Positions 1-8,558 are shown, counted from the first letter of the stretch. The stretch: 64,000 nt of DNA from Nonomuraea polychroma (GCF_004011505.1 NZ_SAUN01000001.1:10629501-10693500); one strand, 5' to 3'. The notes: a model not told the origin generated them from the letters alone. Numbers and translations: made by a program.

Positions 1-692
1 CCGTCGAGGCTGTGCTGGAAGTGACGCCGGAGAAGCCGGTCGAAGGCGCCTGGCGGTGGGTGTCGGCGCGCAAGGTCATCTACCGGACCAAGACGTACTG
101 GAAGCCGTACCAGAAGGTGCTCTTCACCGCGAGATTGTCGGAGCTGCCGGGTAACACCGGCGCCAAGGACGTCTCCCGCCGCTTCGCCGTCGGCGCGCAG
201 CACATTTCCGTGGTCAACACCCGTACGCACCAGATGAAGGTCTACCGGAACGGCAAGCTGGCCAAGAAGATCCCGATCAGCGCCGGAAAGGGCGGCCTGA
301 TCAGGAACGGCGTGGACGTCTACCTGACCACGAGCGGCATCCACCTCACGATGGGCAAGAAGGCCGTCGAGACCATGACCTCCTCCTGGATGGGCGTGAC
401 GGATCCGAAGGATCCGCGCTACTACAAGGAGGAGATCCCGTGGGCGGTCCGCATCTCCGACAGCGGTGAGTACGTCCACCAGAGCGCCGGCTACTACCAC
501 TTCCTGGGCCGTTCCAACCAGAGTCACGGCTGCGTCCGCGCCACCCCGGCCGGGGCCAAGTATTTCTACACGATCGCCCAGCGCGGTGACGTCGTGAAGA
601 TCACCGGCACCAAGCGCAAGCTGCAGTGGAACAACGGCTGGAGCTACTGGCAGCTCAACTGGACCCAGTGGAAGAAGGGCAGCGCGCTGTAA
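1..692 (+). CDS. L,D-transpeptidase, YkuD fold (5' end cut by window)
   Basis: Crosslinks peptidoglycan stem peptides (3-3 bonds) or attaches proteins to the wall, acting outside the membrane. The reading frame is open from base 3, so the true start and any signal or lipoprotein peptide lie left of the window; the GTG at 12 is only the first in-frame start inside it. The N-terminal visible part looks like the Ig-like domain that precedes the catalytic domain in actinobacterial Ldt proteins. The catalytic YkuD signature is visible as SHGCVR at bases 522-539 with the nucleophile Cys at 531-533, preceded by a conserved His (VHQSAGYYHF). A Trp-rich tail (WNNGWSYWQLNWTQW) ends the protein, as in the Mycobacterium Ldt group. 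The active site appears intact. Confidence 0.9.
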   Translation, partial: VEAVLEVTPEKPVEGAWRWVSARKVIYRTKTYWKPYQKVLFTARLSELPGNTGAKDVSRRFAVGAQHISVVNTRTHQMKVYRNGKLAKKIPISAGKGGLIRNGVDVYLTTSGIHLTMGKKAVETMTSSWMGVTDPKDPRYYKEEIPWAVRISDSGEYVHQSAGYYHFLGRSNQSHGCVRATPAGAKYFYTIAQRGDVVKITGTKRKLQWNNGWSYWQLNWTQWKKGSAL

Positions 693-714
693 CGCCCGGC
701 CGCCGGCGGCTGGT

Positions 715-1251
715 TCAGGACCAGTCCCAGTTCACCAGCCGCCACTGCGCGTCCCGATTGCCGGGCTGGCACCGTTCGGCGAAGACCTCCTGCCGGAAGT
801 TGGTCCGCAGGCACATGTCTCCTGACCGTCCCTTCCACTTGATCACCAGGAAGTTCTCGCGCGAGATCCGCTGCTGATCGACCACCGTGAACGTCAGCCG
901 CTGACGGCGATCGGAACCGCACCGGCGCATCAGCACGGCCGAGCCCTTCAACGGCCCCAGGCACAACGTCCCGTATTTGCTGCCGATCGTGCCGACATTG
1001 GCGAGCTGGGACCGGGCGATGCGCCGCCACGTATGGGTCTTGACGTCGCGCGACTGGCAGTGCCAGGACCGGGCGACCAGACCCAGCTCGCGCCGATGGG
1101 GGTCGTGGCCGAGGGTCAGGCAAAGGCCGGTGCCGACGTTCCTGACCTGGATGTCGCCCTCGGCGGCCAGCGCGGGTGAGGCCACCGGGACCGAAACGGC
1201 CCCGGTGGCGGCCGCGAGCGCCACGGACGCGATCTTCGCCGGTAAGTTCAT
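715..1251 (-). CDS. secreted beta-trefoil-like protein
   Basis: A 178-residue protein starting at ATG 1251. Residues 1-33 form a signal peptide with an AxA-type cleavage region (PVASPALAAEG). The mature part has paired Cys residues (LCLTLG, SWHCQS, LCLGPL, RRCGSD, MCLRTN, ERCQPG) and repeated short blocks with terminal W residues (AQWRLVNWDWS), which resembles a ricin-type beta-trefoil carbohydrate-binding fold; this is a fold guess from pattern only. It is tail-to-tail with the L,D-transpeptidase gene (22 bases between stops), so the two are independent units. Longer upstream readings of the frame lack a signal peptide and run into the pcrA stop region. Function unknown. Confidence 0.65.
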   Translation of the reverse strand: MNLPAKIASVALAAATGAVSVPVASPALAAEGDIQVRNVGTGLCLTLGHDPHRRELGLVARSWHCQSRDVKTHTWRRIARSQLANVGTIGSKYGTLCLGPLKGSAVLMRRCGSDRRQRLTFTVVDQQRISRENFLVIKWKGRSGDMCLRTNFRQEVFAERCQPGNRDAQWRLVNWDWS

Positions 1252-1315
1252 GGGTCGGCATGTTAGCCATCCATGCCCCGGCTGTCCGGAATCGCCGATT
1301 ACCCGATCGAGGGAG

Positions 1316-3574
1316 TCACAACTTCTCGAGCGGCGCGTACGCCAGCAGCAGTGTCTTCTCCCCGCCAGTGCCAAAGTCGATCTTGACCTTGGTCTTCTCC
1401 GCGACCCCGTCCACGGCCACCACCGTGCCCAGCCCGAACGCGTCGTGCGAGACCCGGTCCCCGGGCGCCAGCGAGGGCACCTTGCGCCCGCCACCGCTCT
1501 TCGCCGTCGCCGCCGGCCGGGCGGCGGGCTCCCGCCGGGTGGCCGCGCTCCACGCCGACTTCTCCGGATCGGTACGCCATTCGATGAGCGTGCCCGGCAC
1601 CTCGTTGACGAAGCGCGAGGCGGGATTGAACGACGGCGCCCCCCACGAGCTGCGCACGGCCGCCCGCGTCAGGTAGAGCCGCTTCTGCGCCCGCGTGATC
1701 CCCACATAGGCCAGCCGCCGCTCCTCCTCCAGCTCCTTCGGCTCGCCCAGCGACCGGATGTGCGGGAAGACCCCGTCCTCCATGGCCGTCAGGAAGACCA
1801 CGGGGAACTCCAGGCCCTTGGCGGTGTGCAGCGTCATCAGCGTGACGACGCCCTGCCCGCCGTCCACGTCGGGGATCTGGTCGGCGTCGGCCACCAGCGA
1901 CACCTGCTCCAGGAACTCCACCAGCGTGCCCTCCGGATTGGCCTCCTCGAACTCCGAGGCCACGGAGATGAGCTCGTTGAGGTTTTCCAGCCGAGACTCG
2001 TCCTGCGGGTCCTCGGACGCCTCCAGCTCGGCGCGGTAGCCGGTGGCCACCAGCACCTCCTCGGCCAGCGCCGACGGTGGCACGCCCTCGGCCTTGGCGA
2101 TCAGCTCCTCCATCATGGCGACGAACTCGCGCACGGCGTTGAGCGATCGCGTCGCCATGCCGTAGGCCTCGTCGGCCCGTCGCAGCGCGTCCCAGTAGGT
2201 GATGCCCTCGCGCGACGACAGCGCCTCGATCATCGCCTCGGCGCGCTCGCCGATGCCGCGCTTGGGCACGTTGAGAATGCGCCGCAGCGACACCACGTCG
2301 GCCGGGTTGGCCAGCACCCGCAGGTAGGCCAGCAGGTCTTTGACCTCCTTGCGCTCGTAGAAGCGCACGCCCCCGACCACCTTGTAGGGCAGTCCGGTGC
2401 GGATGAAGATCTCCTCGAACACCCGGGACGCGGCGTTGGTCCGGTAGAAGACGGCGACGTCGCTCGGCTTCACACCTTCCTCGTCGCTGAGCCGGTCGAC
2501 CTCCTGGGCCACGAACATGGCCTCGTCGTGCTCGTTGTCGGCGACGTATCCGACGATCTTGGGCCCGTCGCCCTGGTCGGACCAGAGGTTCTTGGGCTTG
2601 CGCGACTCGTTGCGCGAGATCACGGCGTTGGCCGCGGCCAGGATGTTTTGCGTGGAGCGATAGTTCTGCTCCAGGAGGATGGTCCGCGCGTCCGGATAGT
2701 CGCGCTCGAACTCCAAAATGTTGCGGATGGTCGCGCCCCGGAAGGCGTAAATGGACTGGTCGGCGTCGCCCACCACGCACAACTCGGACTGGTCGGCCCC
2801 GGACCGCACCAGGTCTCCGTCCACGGTGCGCAGCTCGGGATGCCCCACGAGCTCCCTGATCAGGATGTATTGCGCGTGGTTGGTGTCCTGGTATTCGTCC
2901 ACCAGCACGTGCCTGAACCGCATCCGATAGTGCTCGGCCACCTCGGGGAAGAGCTGGAACAACGTCACCGTGTTCATGATGATGTCGTCGAAGTCCATCG
3001 CGCCGGCCTCGGTCAGCTTGAGCTGATAGGCCTTGTATGCCTGCGCGAGCGTCTTCTCCAGGTGCGAGCCCGCCTTGTCCATCGCGGTCTCGTAGTCGAT
3101 CAGCTCGTTCTTGAAGTTGCTGACCTGCGCCGAGAACGAGCGCGGCGGGTAGCGCTTCGGATCGAGCTCCATCTCCCTGCAGACCATCGCCATGAGCCGC
3201 TGCGAGTCGGCCTGGTCGTAGATCGAGAAGCTGGACGGGAACCCGAGCCGCTTGGCCTCCCGCCGCAGGATGCGCATGCAGGCACTGTGGAACGTCATCA
3301 CCCACATGGCCTTGGACCGCGGCCCGACCAGCTTGTCGATGCGCTCCTTCATCTCCTTGGCGGCCTTGTTGGTGAAGGTGATCGCCAGGATCTCGCCCGG
3401 GTGCACCTTGCGCTCGGCCAGCAGGTAAGCGATGCGATGGGTCAGCACCCGCGTCTTTCCCGACCCCGCCCCCGCCACGATGAGCAGCGGACCGCCGTGA
3501 TGGATCACGGCCTCGCGCTGCTGCGGGTTGAGACCGTCGAGCAAGGGGTGGTCAACAGAGACTTGGGTGGGCAC
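1316..3574 (-). CDS. pcrA: ATP-dependent DNA helicase PcrA/UvrD
   Basis: Superfamily 1A 3'-5' helicase for nucleotide excision repair, replication restart and removal of RecA filaments or stalled RNA polymerase. The 752-residue length and GTG start at 3574 fit the family. Walker A GAGSGKT is at residues 35-41; the Walker B-like DEYQDTN, motif III GDADQSIYAFRGA and motif IV QNYRS follow, then the motif V/VI stretch TLHTAKGLEFPVVFL and VGITRAQKRLYLT. A short insertion precedes motif III. The last 60 residues (GDRVSHDAFGLGTVV...) are the PcrA C-terminal Tudor-like domain that binds RNA polymerase, which separates PcrA from other UvrD paralogues. It is divergent from the deacetylase gene at 3671. 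Confidence 0.95.
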   Translation of the reverse strand: MPTQVSVDHPLLDGLNPQQREAVIHHGGPLLIVAGAGSGKTRVLTHRIAYLLAERKVHPGEILAITFTNKAAKEMKERIDKLVGPRSKAMWVMTFHSACMRILRREAKRLGFPSSFSIYDQADSQRLMAMVCREMELDPKRYPPRSFSAQVSNFKNELIDYETAMDKAGSHLEKTLAQAYKAYQLKLTEAGAMDFDDIIMNTVTLFQLFPEVAEHYRMRFRHVLVDEYQDTNHAQYILIRELVGHPELRTVDGDLVRSGADQSELCVVGDADQSIYAFRGATIRNILEFERDYPDARTILLEQNYRSTQNILAAANAVISRNESRKPKNLWSDQGDGPKIVGYVADNEHDEAMFVAQEVDRLSDEEGVKPSDVAVFYRTNAASRVFEEIFIRTGLPYKVVGGVRFYERKEVKDLLAYLRVLANPADVVSLRRILNVPKRGIGERAEAMIEALSSREGITYWDALRRADEAYGMATRSLNAVREFVAMMEELIAKAEGVPPSALAEEVLVATGYRAELEASEDPQDESRLENLNELISVASEFEEANPEGTLVEFLEQVSLVADADQIPDVDGGQGVVTLMTLHTAKGLEFPVVFLTAMEDGVFPHIRSLGEPKELEEERRLAYVGITRAQKRLYLTRAAVRSSWGAPSFNPASRFVNEVPGTLIEWRTDPEKSAWSAATRREPAARPAATAKSGGGRKVPSLAPGDRVSHDAFGLGTVVAVDGVAEKTKVKIDFGTGGEKTLLLAYAPLEKL

Positions 3575-3670
3575 GCGTCTAGGTTAAGACCCGCCACCGA
3601 CAAACGGCGCATGGAATGCCATAGGCAGGGCTCCGGTTGTGATTCAACGGAAGGTCAAGAAGGGGGACTC

Positions 3671-4390
3671 ATGCTGCCGGAAGCCGAGATCAACAGGGTA
3701 CTTGTCGTGACCGCGCATCCCGACGACGCCGATTTCGGTTCCGCCGGGAGTGTGGCGTTGTTCGTCGACAGGGGCGTGGAGGTCACCTACCTGCTGGTCA
3801 CGGACGGTGACGCGGGCGGCAACGAACGTACTCTGGACAACTCCGGCATGGCCGAGCTTCGCAGGGGCGAGCAGCGTGCCGCGGCCAAGGCCGTCGGCGT
3901 GACGGACGTACGTTTCCTCGGCTACTCGGACGGCCAGGTGGTGCCGTCCCTGGAGCTGCGGCGCGACATCGCCCGCGTGATCCGCCAGGTCAGGCCGGAC
4001 CTGGTCATCACTCACCACCCGGATCGTAACTACCGGTTCATCGCCCCCAGCCACCCCGACCACCGTGCGGTCGGCGGCGCCACCCTGGACGCCGTCTACC
4101 CGGACGCCCGCAACCCCTACGCCTTCCCCGAGCTGCTGAAGGACGAGGGCCTCGAGGCGTGGACGGTGCGGGAGGTCTGGCTGAACGGCGGCCCGACCCC
4201 GAACCACTGGGTGGACATCACCGACGCCATGGACCGCAAGCTCGCGGCCTTGCAGTCGCATGTGAGCCAGGTGTCGCACGTGGAAGGGTTCGCCGAGTTC
4301 GTCAAGGGCCGCTTCGCCGCCTGGGCCGAAGAGGCCGGCTTCGGCGAGGACCGCTACGCGGAGGCCTTCCAGGTGGTCCCCACGGCGTAG
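3671..4390 (+). CDS. PIG-L (LmbE-like) zinc-dependent deacetylase
   Basis: A 239-residue member of the PIG-L/LmbE family, zinc hydrolases that remove acetyl or acyl groups from amino sugars and conjugates; MshB and Mca of mycothiol metabolism belong here. The zinc and catalytic motif AHPDDAD is at residues 15-21 and the second zinc element appears as SHPDH about two-thirds along. The substrate cannot be read from the sequence; the protein is shorter than typical Mca or MshB (about 290), so it may be a general family member. ATG 3671 directly follows GGGGACTC. It is divergent from pcrA and convergent with vapC, the stops being 3 bases apart. Confidence 0.85.
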   Translation: MLPEAEINRVLVVTAHPDDADFGSAGSVALFVDRGVEVTYLLVTDGDAGGNERTLDNSGMAELRRGEQRAAAKAVGVTDVRFLGYSDGQVVPSLELRRDIARVIRQVRPDLVITHHPDRNYRFIAPSHPDHRAVGGATLDAVYPDARNPYAFPELLKDEGLEAWTVREVWLNGGPTPNHWVDITDAMDRKLAALQSHVSQVSHVEGFAEFVKGRFAAWAEEAGFGEDRYAEAFQVVPTA

Positions 4391-4393
4391 GTC

Positions 4394-4804
4394 TTACGGG
4401 ACCGAGCCCGGTGGCACCACCCAGAGCGTGGGCTGCCCGGTGACCTCGGCGATGACGTCGAAGTCGCGATCATAATGCAGGACCGTCGCCCCGTGCACCT
4501 CGGCACAGGCGGCGATCAGCAGATCATTCGGCCCGATGCCGCGGTGGTGAGAGCGCTTGACCAGCTGCATCTGCACCTCCATGGCCCGCCTCTGCACCTC
4601 CTGGTCCACGGGGAGCGAGATGCACTCGCGCTGGGCCTGCAGGATGCGCTGGTAGTGGCCGAAGTCGCGGGCGCTATAGAGCACCTCGAGGTCGATGACG
4701 CTACAGGTCGCCACGACTCGGGCCGCGTAGAGCGGATGCAGCGCCTTGGCGACCACGTCGCTGGTGCGTATGCGCGCCAGGGCGCTTTTGTCGAGCAGGT
4801 ACAT
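4394..4804 (-). CDS. vapC: PIN-domain ribonuclease toxin, VapC type
   Basis: A 136-residue PIN-domain protein, expected to be an Mg-dependent endoribonuclease toxin that cleaves tRNA or rRNA when the antitoxin is lost. The acidic active-site set is visible: D5 in MYLLDKSA, a Glu in IDLEVLYSAR, and Asp residues in GPNDLLIAAC and HYDRDFDVIA. The start ATG at 4804 overlaps the vapB stop (TGATG, one shared base), typical translational coupling in toxin-antitoxin operons. Longer frame readings upstream cross the vapB gene and are shadows. Confidence in the family is high; the RNA target is unknown. Confidence 0.9.
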   Translation of the reverse strand: MYLLDKSALARIRTSDVVAKALHPLYAARVVATCSVIDLEVLYSARDFGHYQRILQAQRECISLPVDQEVQRRAMEVQMQLVKRSHHRGIGPNDLLIAACAEVHGATVLHYDRDFDVIAEVTGQPTLWVVPPGSVP

Positions 4805-5028
4805 CAGTCCTGTTGTTGCCACGCATGCTTCATGATTTCCGGATCGAGCAGATCCGGGCTCCCCTCCGTGCGCCAGAACTCGAACGCCTCGATTGCGCTG
4901 GCCCTTTCCGCGTCCCGCTCGACGACTGCTTGGAGTGCGGCGTGAACCGTTTCCTTCATGGTCGTCGCCCCGAGTTTCCTTTGGGCGGTCTCCAGAAGCT
5001 CCTTGTCGATGTCGATTACCGTACGCAT
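4804..5028 (-). CDS. vapB: VapB-type antitoxin
   Basis: A 74-residue antitoxin. The N-terminal MRTVIDIDKELLETAQRKLG has the ribbon-helix-helix pattern (short strand, then helix) used for operator binding, and the acidic C-terminal part (EFWRTEGSPDLLDPEIMKHAW) is the region that usually wraps and blocks the PIN active site. It precedes vapC with a one-base overlap. A perfect 10-bp inverted repeat 24 bases upstream of the start (5052-5084) is the likely autoregulatory operator. Confidence 0.88.
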   Translation of the reverse strand: MRTVIDIDKELLETAQRKLGATTMKETVHAALQAVVERDAERASAIEAFEFWRTEGSPDLLDPEIMKHAWQQQD

Positions 5029-5051
5029 GCAACACCACCTCCGTACCTCCA

Positions 5052-5084
5052 GCGTATATCAGAACTCGTGATCTTGATATACGC
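5052..5084. promoter_or_regulatory. candidate VapBC operator, perfect inverted repeat
   Basis: Arms GCGTATATCA (5052-5061) and TGATATACGC (5075-5084) are perfectly complementary with a 13-base spacer. The AT-rich arms stand out from the GC-rich surroundings and sit just upstream of vapB. Ribbon-helix-helix VapB proteins bind such repeats as VapBC complexes, so autorepression is the likely role; this is inference from position and symmetry. Confidence 0.7.
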
Positions 5085-5172
5085 ACTCCCCGAGGCGGCA
5101 CCGGCCTCGGGGAGAGCGCTCCGGGAGACCGTAAAGCATCGAGGTCAGGCGCATATGGAACGCTCCATGAAA

Positions 5173-5211
5173 AGGGAGAGGATCTTCATCCATAGGTGAA
5201 GAACTCTCCTT
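5173..5211 (-). terminator. possible terminator after the CPBP protease gene
   Basis: Hairpin with outer stem GGAGAG (5175-5180) / CTCTCC (5204-5209) and inner stem TCTTCA (5183-5188) / TGAAGA (5197-5202), separated by a small internal loop. It lies 26 bases past the stop of the minus-strand CPBP gene. No clear U-tract follows, so the call is tentative. Nothing else recognisable lies between 5085 and 5236. Confidence 0.4.
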
Positions 5212-5236
5212 CACGGAGTGACGGCGACGCGCGGAC

Positions 5237-5920
5237 TTACTTCTTCTTCGCGGCAATCCGGGCGAAGAGATAACCCAAAGAGTTGGTCGCCAGATGCAGC
5301 ATGGCCGGGGCCAGGAGACCGTTGTGGCGGCGTAGTTCGCAGAACAGCACCCCGGCCGCCGCCGTGGACACCACGCTCCCGGCCACCACCCGCGCCATGT
5401 CCAGATGGTTAGGGGATTCGCCGGCCGTCAGGGCGCCCAGGGCCGGGTTGGCGCGGGCCATGTCCATGGCGGGCAGGATGTGCCAGAGGCCGAACAGGGC
5501 CGAGGAGACCGCTGTGGCGGCGACCGTGCCGTGCCTCTGGCGCAGCATGGCGTAGAGAGCCCCTCTGAAGCCCACCTCCTCCAGCAGCACTGTGCCCAGC
5601 GGGACCTGGAGGAGGGCCTCCTCCAGGACGCGGGCGTGGGAAAGCGACAGGGCGCGCTCGTCGTGGAAGAGCGGCCTGGTGCGGGGGTGCGATATGCCGA
5701 CCGTGTAGGCGGTGGCCACCGCCGCGGCCAGGGCGCCGCCCGCGATCGCGCCGCGGCGGCCGTGCTCGAAGCCGAGCTCCTCCCACGACAGGCCGGACCT
5801 GCGGGCCATCGCCACGAGGGCGGCCGTGGCGGCGGTCGAGGTCAGGGGGCCCAGGCGGGGGGCGACCTTGTTGTTCATGAGGTTGGCGGCGGCGAGGACG
5901 GCGATCGAGCGGAGGAGCAC
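5237..5920 (-). CDS. CPBP family intramembrane metalloprotease
   Basis: A 227-residue membrane protein of the CPBP (CAAX protease and bacteriocin-processing, formerly Abi) family. The three family motifs are present in order: EEVGFRG (double Glu and Arg), the FGLWHILPA His motif, and the second-His segment HLATNS near the C terminus. Several hydrophobic stretches separate them. Members cleave membrane proteins or confer self-immunity to peptides; the substrate here is unknown. The start is GTG 5920. The C-terminal lysine tail (AAKKK) is cytoplasmic-type. It is followed by a possible hairpin terminator and preceded by the whiB terminator, so it is probably monocistronic. Confidence 0.85.
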   Translation of the reverse strand: MLLRSIAVLAAANLMNNKVAPRLGPLTSTAATAALVAMARRSGLSWEELGFEHGRRGAIAGGALAAAVATAYTVGISHPRTRPLFHDERALSLSHARVLEEALLQVPLGTVLLEEVGFRGALYAMLRQRHGTVAATAVSSALFGLWHILPAMDMARANPALGALTAGESPNHLDMARVVAGSVVSTAAAGVLFCELRRHNGLLAPAMLHLATNSLGYLFARIAAKKK

Positions 5921-6037
5921 CCTTGCAGGCTACGTCGCGCCGCACCCGGCGCGACCCACCTCACGAGAACCGCCCCCGGCCCAGACCCACGCGCGTTCCG
6001 CGCCGGGATGCCGAGCCTCAGGTCCATGCTCAAACGT

Positions 6038-6067
6038 CGCTCACGCCGTTCCGCAACGGCGTGAGCG
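6038..6067 (-). terminator. terminator after whiB
   Basis: A perfect 13-bp stem: CGCTCACGCCGTT (6038-6050) with AACGGCGTGAGCG (6055-6067) around the loop CCGC. It begins 35 bases beyond the whiB stop on the minus strand and is followed by a short T-run in the transcript sense (ACGTTTGAG). Stem strength without a long U-tract is usual in actinomycetes. Confidence 0.75.
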
Positions 6068-6101
6068 GCATCCGGCCCGGGCAGAGACGGGTGAGGAACG
6101 G

Positions 6102-6362
6102 TCAGGAGGCGGCGGCTGAGTTGCGCCAGCCGGCTGGGAAACGACTGCGGCGGCGTTCTTCCGGGGTGAGGCCGCCCCAGATGCCCTCCGACTCACCCGC
6201 TCGTAATGCGTAGGAGCGGCACTCCTCCAGCACCTGGCAACCCGCGCAGACCGCCTTGGCGCGCGCTTCCTGCAGAGGCGAGGGGGCGAGTGGGAAGAAG
6301 AGGTCAGGGTCGCTGGATCTGCACGCCCCCCGGCGCAGCCAGCCGATCTCCTCCATTGGCAT
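6102..6362 (-). CDS. WhiB-family iron-sulfur transcription factor
   Basis: An 86-residue Wbl protein, a [4Fe-4S] redox- or NO-responsive transcription factor found only in actinobacteria and their phages. The four cluster Cys are at residues 14, 39, 42 and 48 (spacing CX24CX2CX5C), followed by the turn GIWGG at 60-64 and the basic DNA-contact tail PEERRRSRF. The order and length match the WhiB family; I cannot assign a specific subclass (WblA, WblE and so on). ATG 6362 is used. A strong hairpin terminator follows the gene. Confidence 0.93.
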   Translation of the reverse strand: MPMEEIGWLRRGACRSSDPDLFFPLAPSPLQEARAKAVCAGCQVLEECRSYALRAGESEGIWGGLTPEERRRSRFPAGWRNSAAAS

Positions 6363-6447
6363 GCGTCAACGGTACGGCGTGGTCATGATCGACCACATCA
6401 TCCTCTGGGTTGATCGAGGCATACACCCACGGGAGACCCTCACGACC

Positions 6448-7098
6448 TCAGCAGGCAGCCACTCCGTTGCGGTAACCCTTCGCGAACGCCACCTGCCGCT
6501 GCTCGGCCGTGCCGTGGGCGGCCGGGTTCAGCCAGTCGTCCGTGGGGTCGCCGGCGGCCGCCAGGCTCATCAGCAGCTCTTCCTCGTCGCCCTGCTCCGT
6601 GTTCAGGACGCCGGAGTTGACCAGGGCCGACAGAGTGCCGCCCGCGTAGCAGTCGGCCTGCAGCTCCATCTCCACGTTCAGCTCGAAGGTGGATCGCAGC
6701 TGAGCCTGGATGGAGTGGCCGAACTCATGAGGAATGATCACGTAGACCGATCCGTCGCCCATCTCGGTCCAGAGGGCCTCCATCCAATCTTGGTCGAAGG
6801 CGATGAAGTGGCCGACGGGGCAGTAGAAGGCGTTGTTCGGCACGGAGGGCTGGCCGCCGCAACTCGGCCCGGAGCTGCCGGAGTACGGGATGAAATCGGC
6901 AATGGGCCGATATGTCTCCCCTATCCGGGAGAACTGCTGTTTCCAGAACTCCTCCGTCAACGTCCGCGCCGTACGGATGTCGTCCTCGAAGGTGTCCTCA
7001 CCCCGCGGATTCATGGACGGCGGGCGCACGATGCCACAGGAGGCCAGCACCAGGACGAGGAGCACGATCAGCAGCGGACGGAGGGCCACGGGCTTCAC
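6448..7098 (-). CDS. neutral zinc metallopeptidase lipoprotein (YpfJ-like)
   Basis: Predicted cell-envelope zinc protease of the YpfJ/Zn_peptidase family. The signal has a lipobox LASC about residue 21, so it should be a lipoprotein. The catalytic HEFGHSIQ motif and the family-specific ELQADCYAG block (third zinc ligand region) are both present. Start choice: GTG 7098 gives a GTGA overlap with the stop of the upstream ligase gene (translational coupling); ATG 7107 is an alternative three codons longer, but neither has a good separate ribosome-binding site. Physiological substrate unknown. Confidence 0.85.
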   Translation of the reverse strand: MKPVALRPLLIVLLVLVLASCGIVRPPSMNPRGEDTFEDDIRTARTLTEEFWKQQFSRIGETYRPIADFIPYSGSSGPSCGGQPSVPNNAFYCPVGHFIAFDQDWMEALWTEMGDGSVYVIIPHEFGHSIQAQLRSTFELNVEMELQADCYAGGTLSALVNSGVLNTEQGDEEELLMSLAAAGDPTDDWLNPAAHGTAEQRQVAFAKGYRNGVAAC

Positions 7099-8558
7099 AC
7101 TTCCCATAGGTGCGCGGGCTCATTCGTGTGCATACGCTCGATGTACTCGAGGGTCATGGCCCGCAGCGCCTCATGCCGGTCACCTCCTTGCGCATGAACC
7201 CGCTCCACCTGCCAGGTCGCCCCCGTACGCCCCGTCAGGCAGCGCCCCTCGATGATCGCCAGCAGCCGGTCGGCGACGGGCCCGTCGACACCCCACTTGG
7301 CCAGTCCCTCCTGCGCCATCGGCAGCAGGCGGCGCAGGATCAGCTCGGAGGCGGGCACCTCGCCCATCCCCGGCCAGTAGAGCCGCGCATCCAGCCCGTG
7401 CCGCGCCGCCGCGCTGAGATTGTCCTCCGCTGCCTGGAACGACATCCGGCTCCAGATCGGCCGCTCGGCGTCCGGCAACACGCGCATCAGCCCGTAGTAG
7501 AAGGCCGCGTTGGCCGCGACGTCGGCCACGGTGGGCCCGGCGGGCAACACGCGGTTCTCGACACGCAAGTGCGGCATGCCGTTGACCACCGCGTACACCG
7601 GCCGGTTCCATCGGTAGATGGTGCCGTTGTGCAGGGTCAGCTCGTGGAGGTTGGGGATGCGTCCCTCTTCGAGCTCAGTACGGGGATCCTCGTCCTCGCA
7701 GAGCGGCAGCAAGGCCGGGTAGTAGCTGACGTTCTCTTCGAACAGGTCGAAGACGCTCGTGATCCACCGCTCGCCGAACCACACGCGCGGCCGCACGCCC
7801 TGCGCCTTCAGCTCGGCCGGCCGTGTGTCCGTGGCCTGCTCGAACAGCGCGATCCTGGTCTCCCGGTGCAATTCCTTGCCGAACAGGTAAGGCGAGTTGG
7901 CCGCCACCGCGACCTGCGCCCCGGCGATGGCCTGGGCTGCGTTCCAGTGCGCGGCGAACGCCTCGGGGCTGACCTGCAGGTGGAGCTGCACGCTCGTGCA
8001 CGCGGCCTCGGGCGCGACGCTGTCGGCGTGCGTGTCGAGACGTTCCACGCCCTCGATGCACAGGTGCAGATCCTCGCCTCGGGCGGCGAAGATCTGCTCG
8101 TTGAGCAGGCGGTAGCGGGGGTTCGAGGAGAGCGAGCCCTCGTGGACGTCCTGCTCGCGCAGCGTGGGCAGGATGCCGATCAGGACCAGGTGCCCGCCCT
8201 CGGAGCGGGCGCGCTCCTCGGCGTGGTTGAGCCGGGCCCGTACGTCGTTCTCCAGGCGGAGGGCGCCGTGCCCGGACAGCTCCTGGGGTTGGATGTTGAT
8301 TTCGACGTTGAACTGGCCCAGCTCCGTGGCCCAGTCCGGCTGCTCGATGGCGGCGAGCACCTCGGCGTTGCGCATGGCCGCCTCGCCGTCCGCGTCCACG
8401 ATGTTGAGCTCGATCTCCAGGCCGGCGAGCGGGCGTTCGAGCTCGAAACGGGATTCACGCAGCATCTGGGCGAAGACGTCGAGGCATCGTCGCACCTTTT
8501 CGCGATAGTTCCGCCGGTCTTCGCGGCTGAAGACCACGACCGGCACGTCCCTGCCCAT
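7095..8558 (-). CDS. GCS2-family carboxylate-amine ligase (glutamate-cysteine ligase-like)
   Basis: About 487 residues. The family joins a carboxylate to an amine using ATP; it includes plant and bacterial glutamate-cysteine ligases, EgtA of ergothioneine synthesis and YbdK-type enzymes. Family features include LAGLEIELNIVD near the N terminus (metal and substrate Glu residues), ELGQFNVEINIQP, and VENRVLPAGPTVADVAANAAFYYGL. Substrates are not evident; actinobacteria use mycothiol, so glutathione synthesis is not implied. ATG 8558 is preferred because family homology begins about there; a GTG at 8600 would add 14 residues. The stop overlaps the metallopeptidase start. Confidence 0.8.
   Translation of the reverse strand: MGRDVPVVVFSREDRRNYREKVRRCLDVFAQMLRESRFELERPLAGLEIELNIVDADGEAAMRNAEVLAAIEQPDWATELGQFNVEINIQPQELSGHGALRLENDVRARLNHAEERARSEGGHLVLIGILPTLREQDVHEGSLSSNPRYRLLNEQIFAARGEDLHLCIEGVERLDTHADSVAPEAACTSVQLHLQVSPEAFAAHWNAAQAIAGAQVAVAANSPYLFGKELHRETRIALFEQATDTRPAELKAQGVRPRVWFGERWITSVFDLFEENVSYYPALLPLCEDEDPRTELEEGRIPNLHELTLHNGTIYRWNRPVYAVVNGMPHLRVENRVLPAGPTVADVAANAAFYYGLMRVLPDAERPIWSRMSFQAAEDNLSAAARHGLDARLYWPGMGEVPASELILRRLLPMAQEGLAKWGVDGPVADRLLAIIEGRCLTGRTGATWQVERVHAQGGDRHEALRAMTLEYIERMHTNEPAHLWEV

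Noticed and set aside
977..4390. A plus-strand frame of more than 1,100 codons running across pcrA
   Set aside because: Arg/Gly/His-rich composition typical of antisense frames in GC-rich genes; pcrA on the other strand has full motif support. Only the last part (3671-4390) is a real gene.
5059..5256. A 65-residue minus-strand protein between vapB and the CPBP gene
   Set aside because: It overlaps the vapBC operator and the CPBP 3' end, with no family resemblance.
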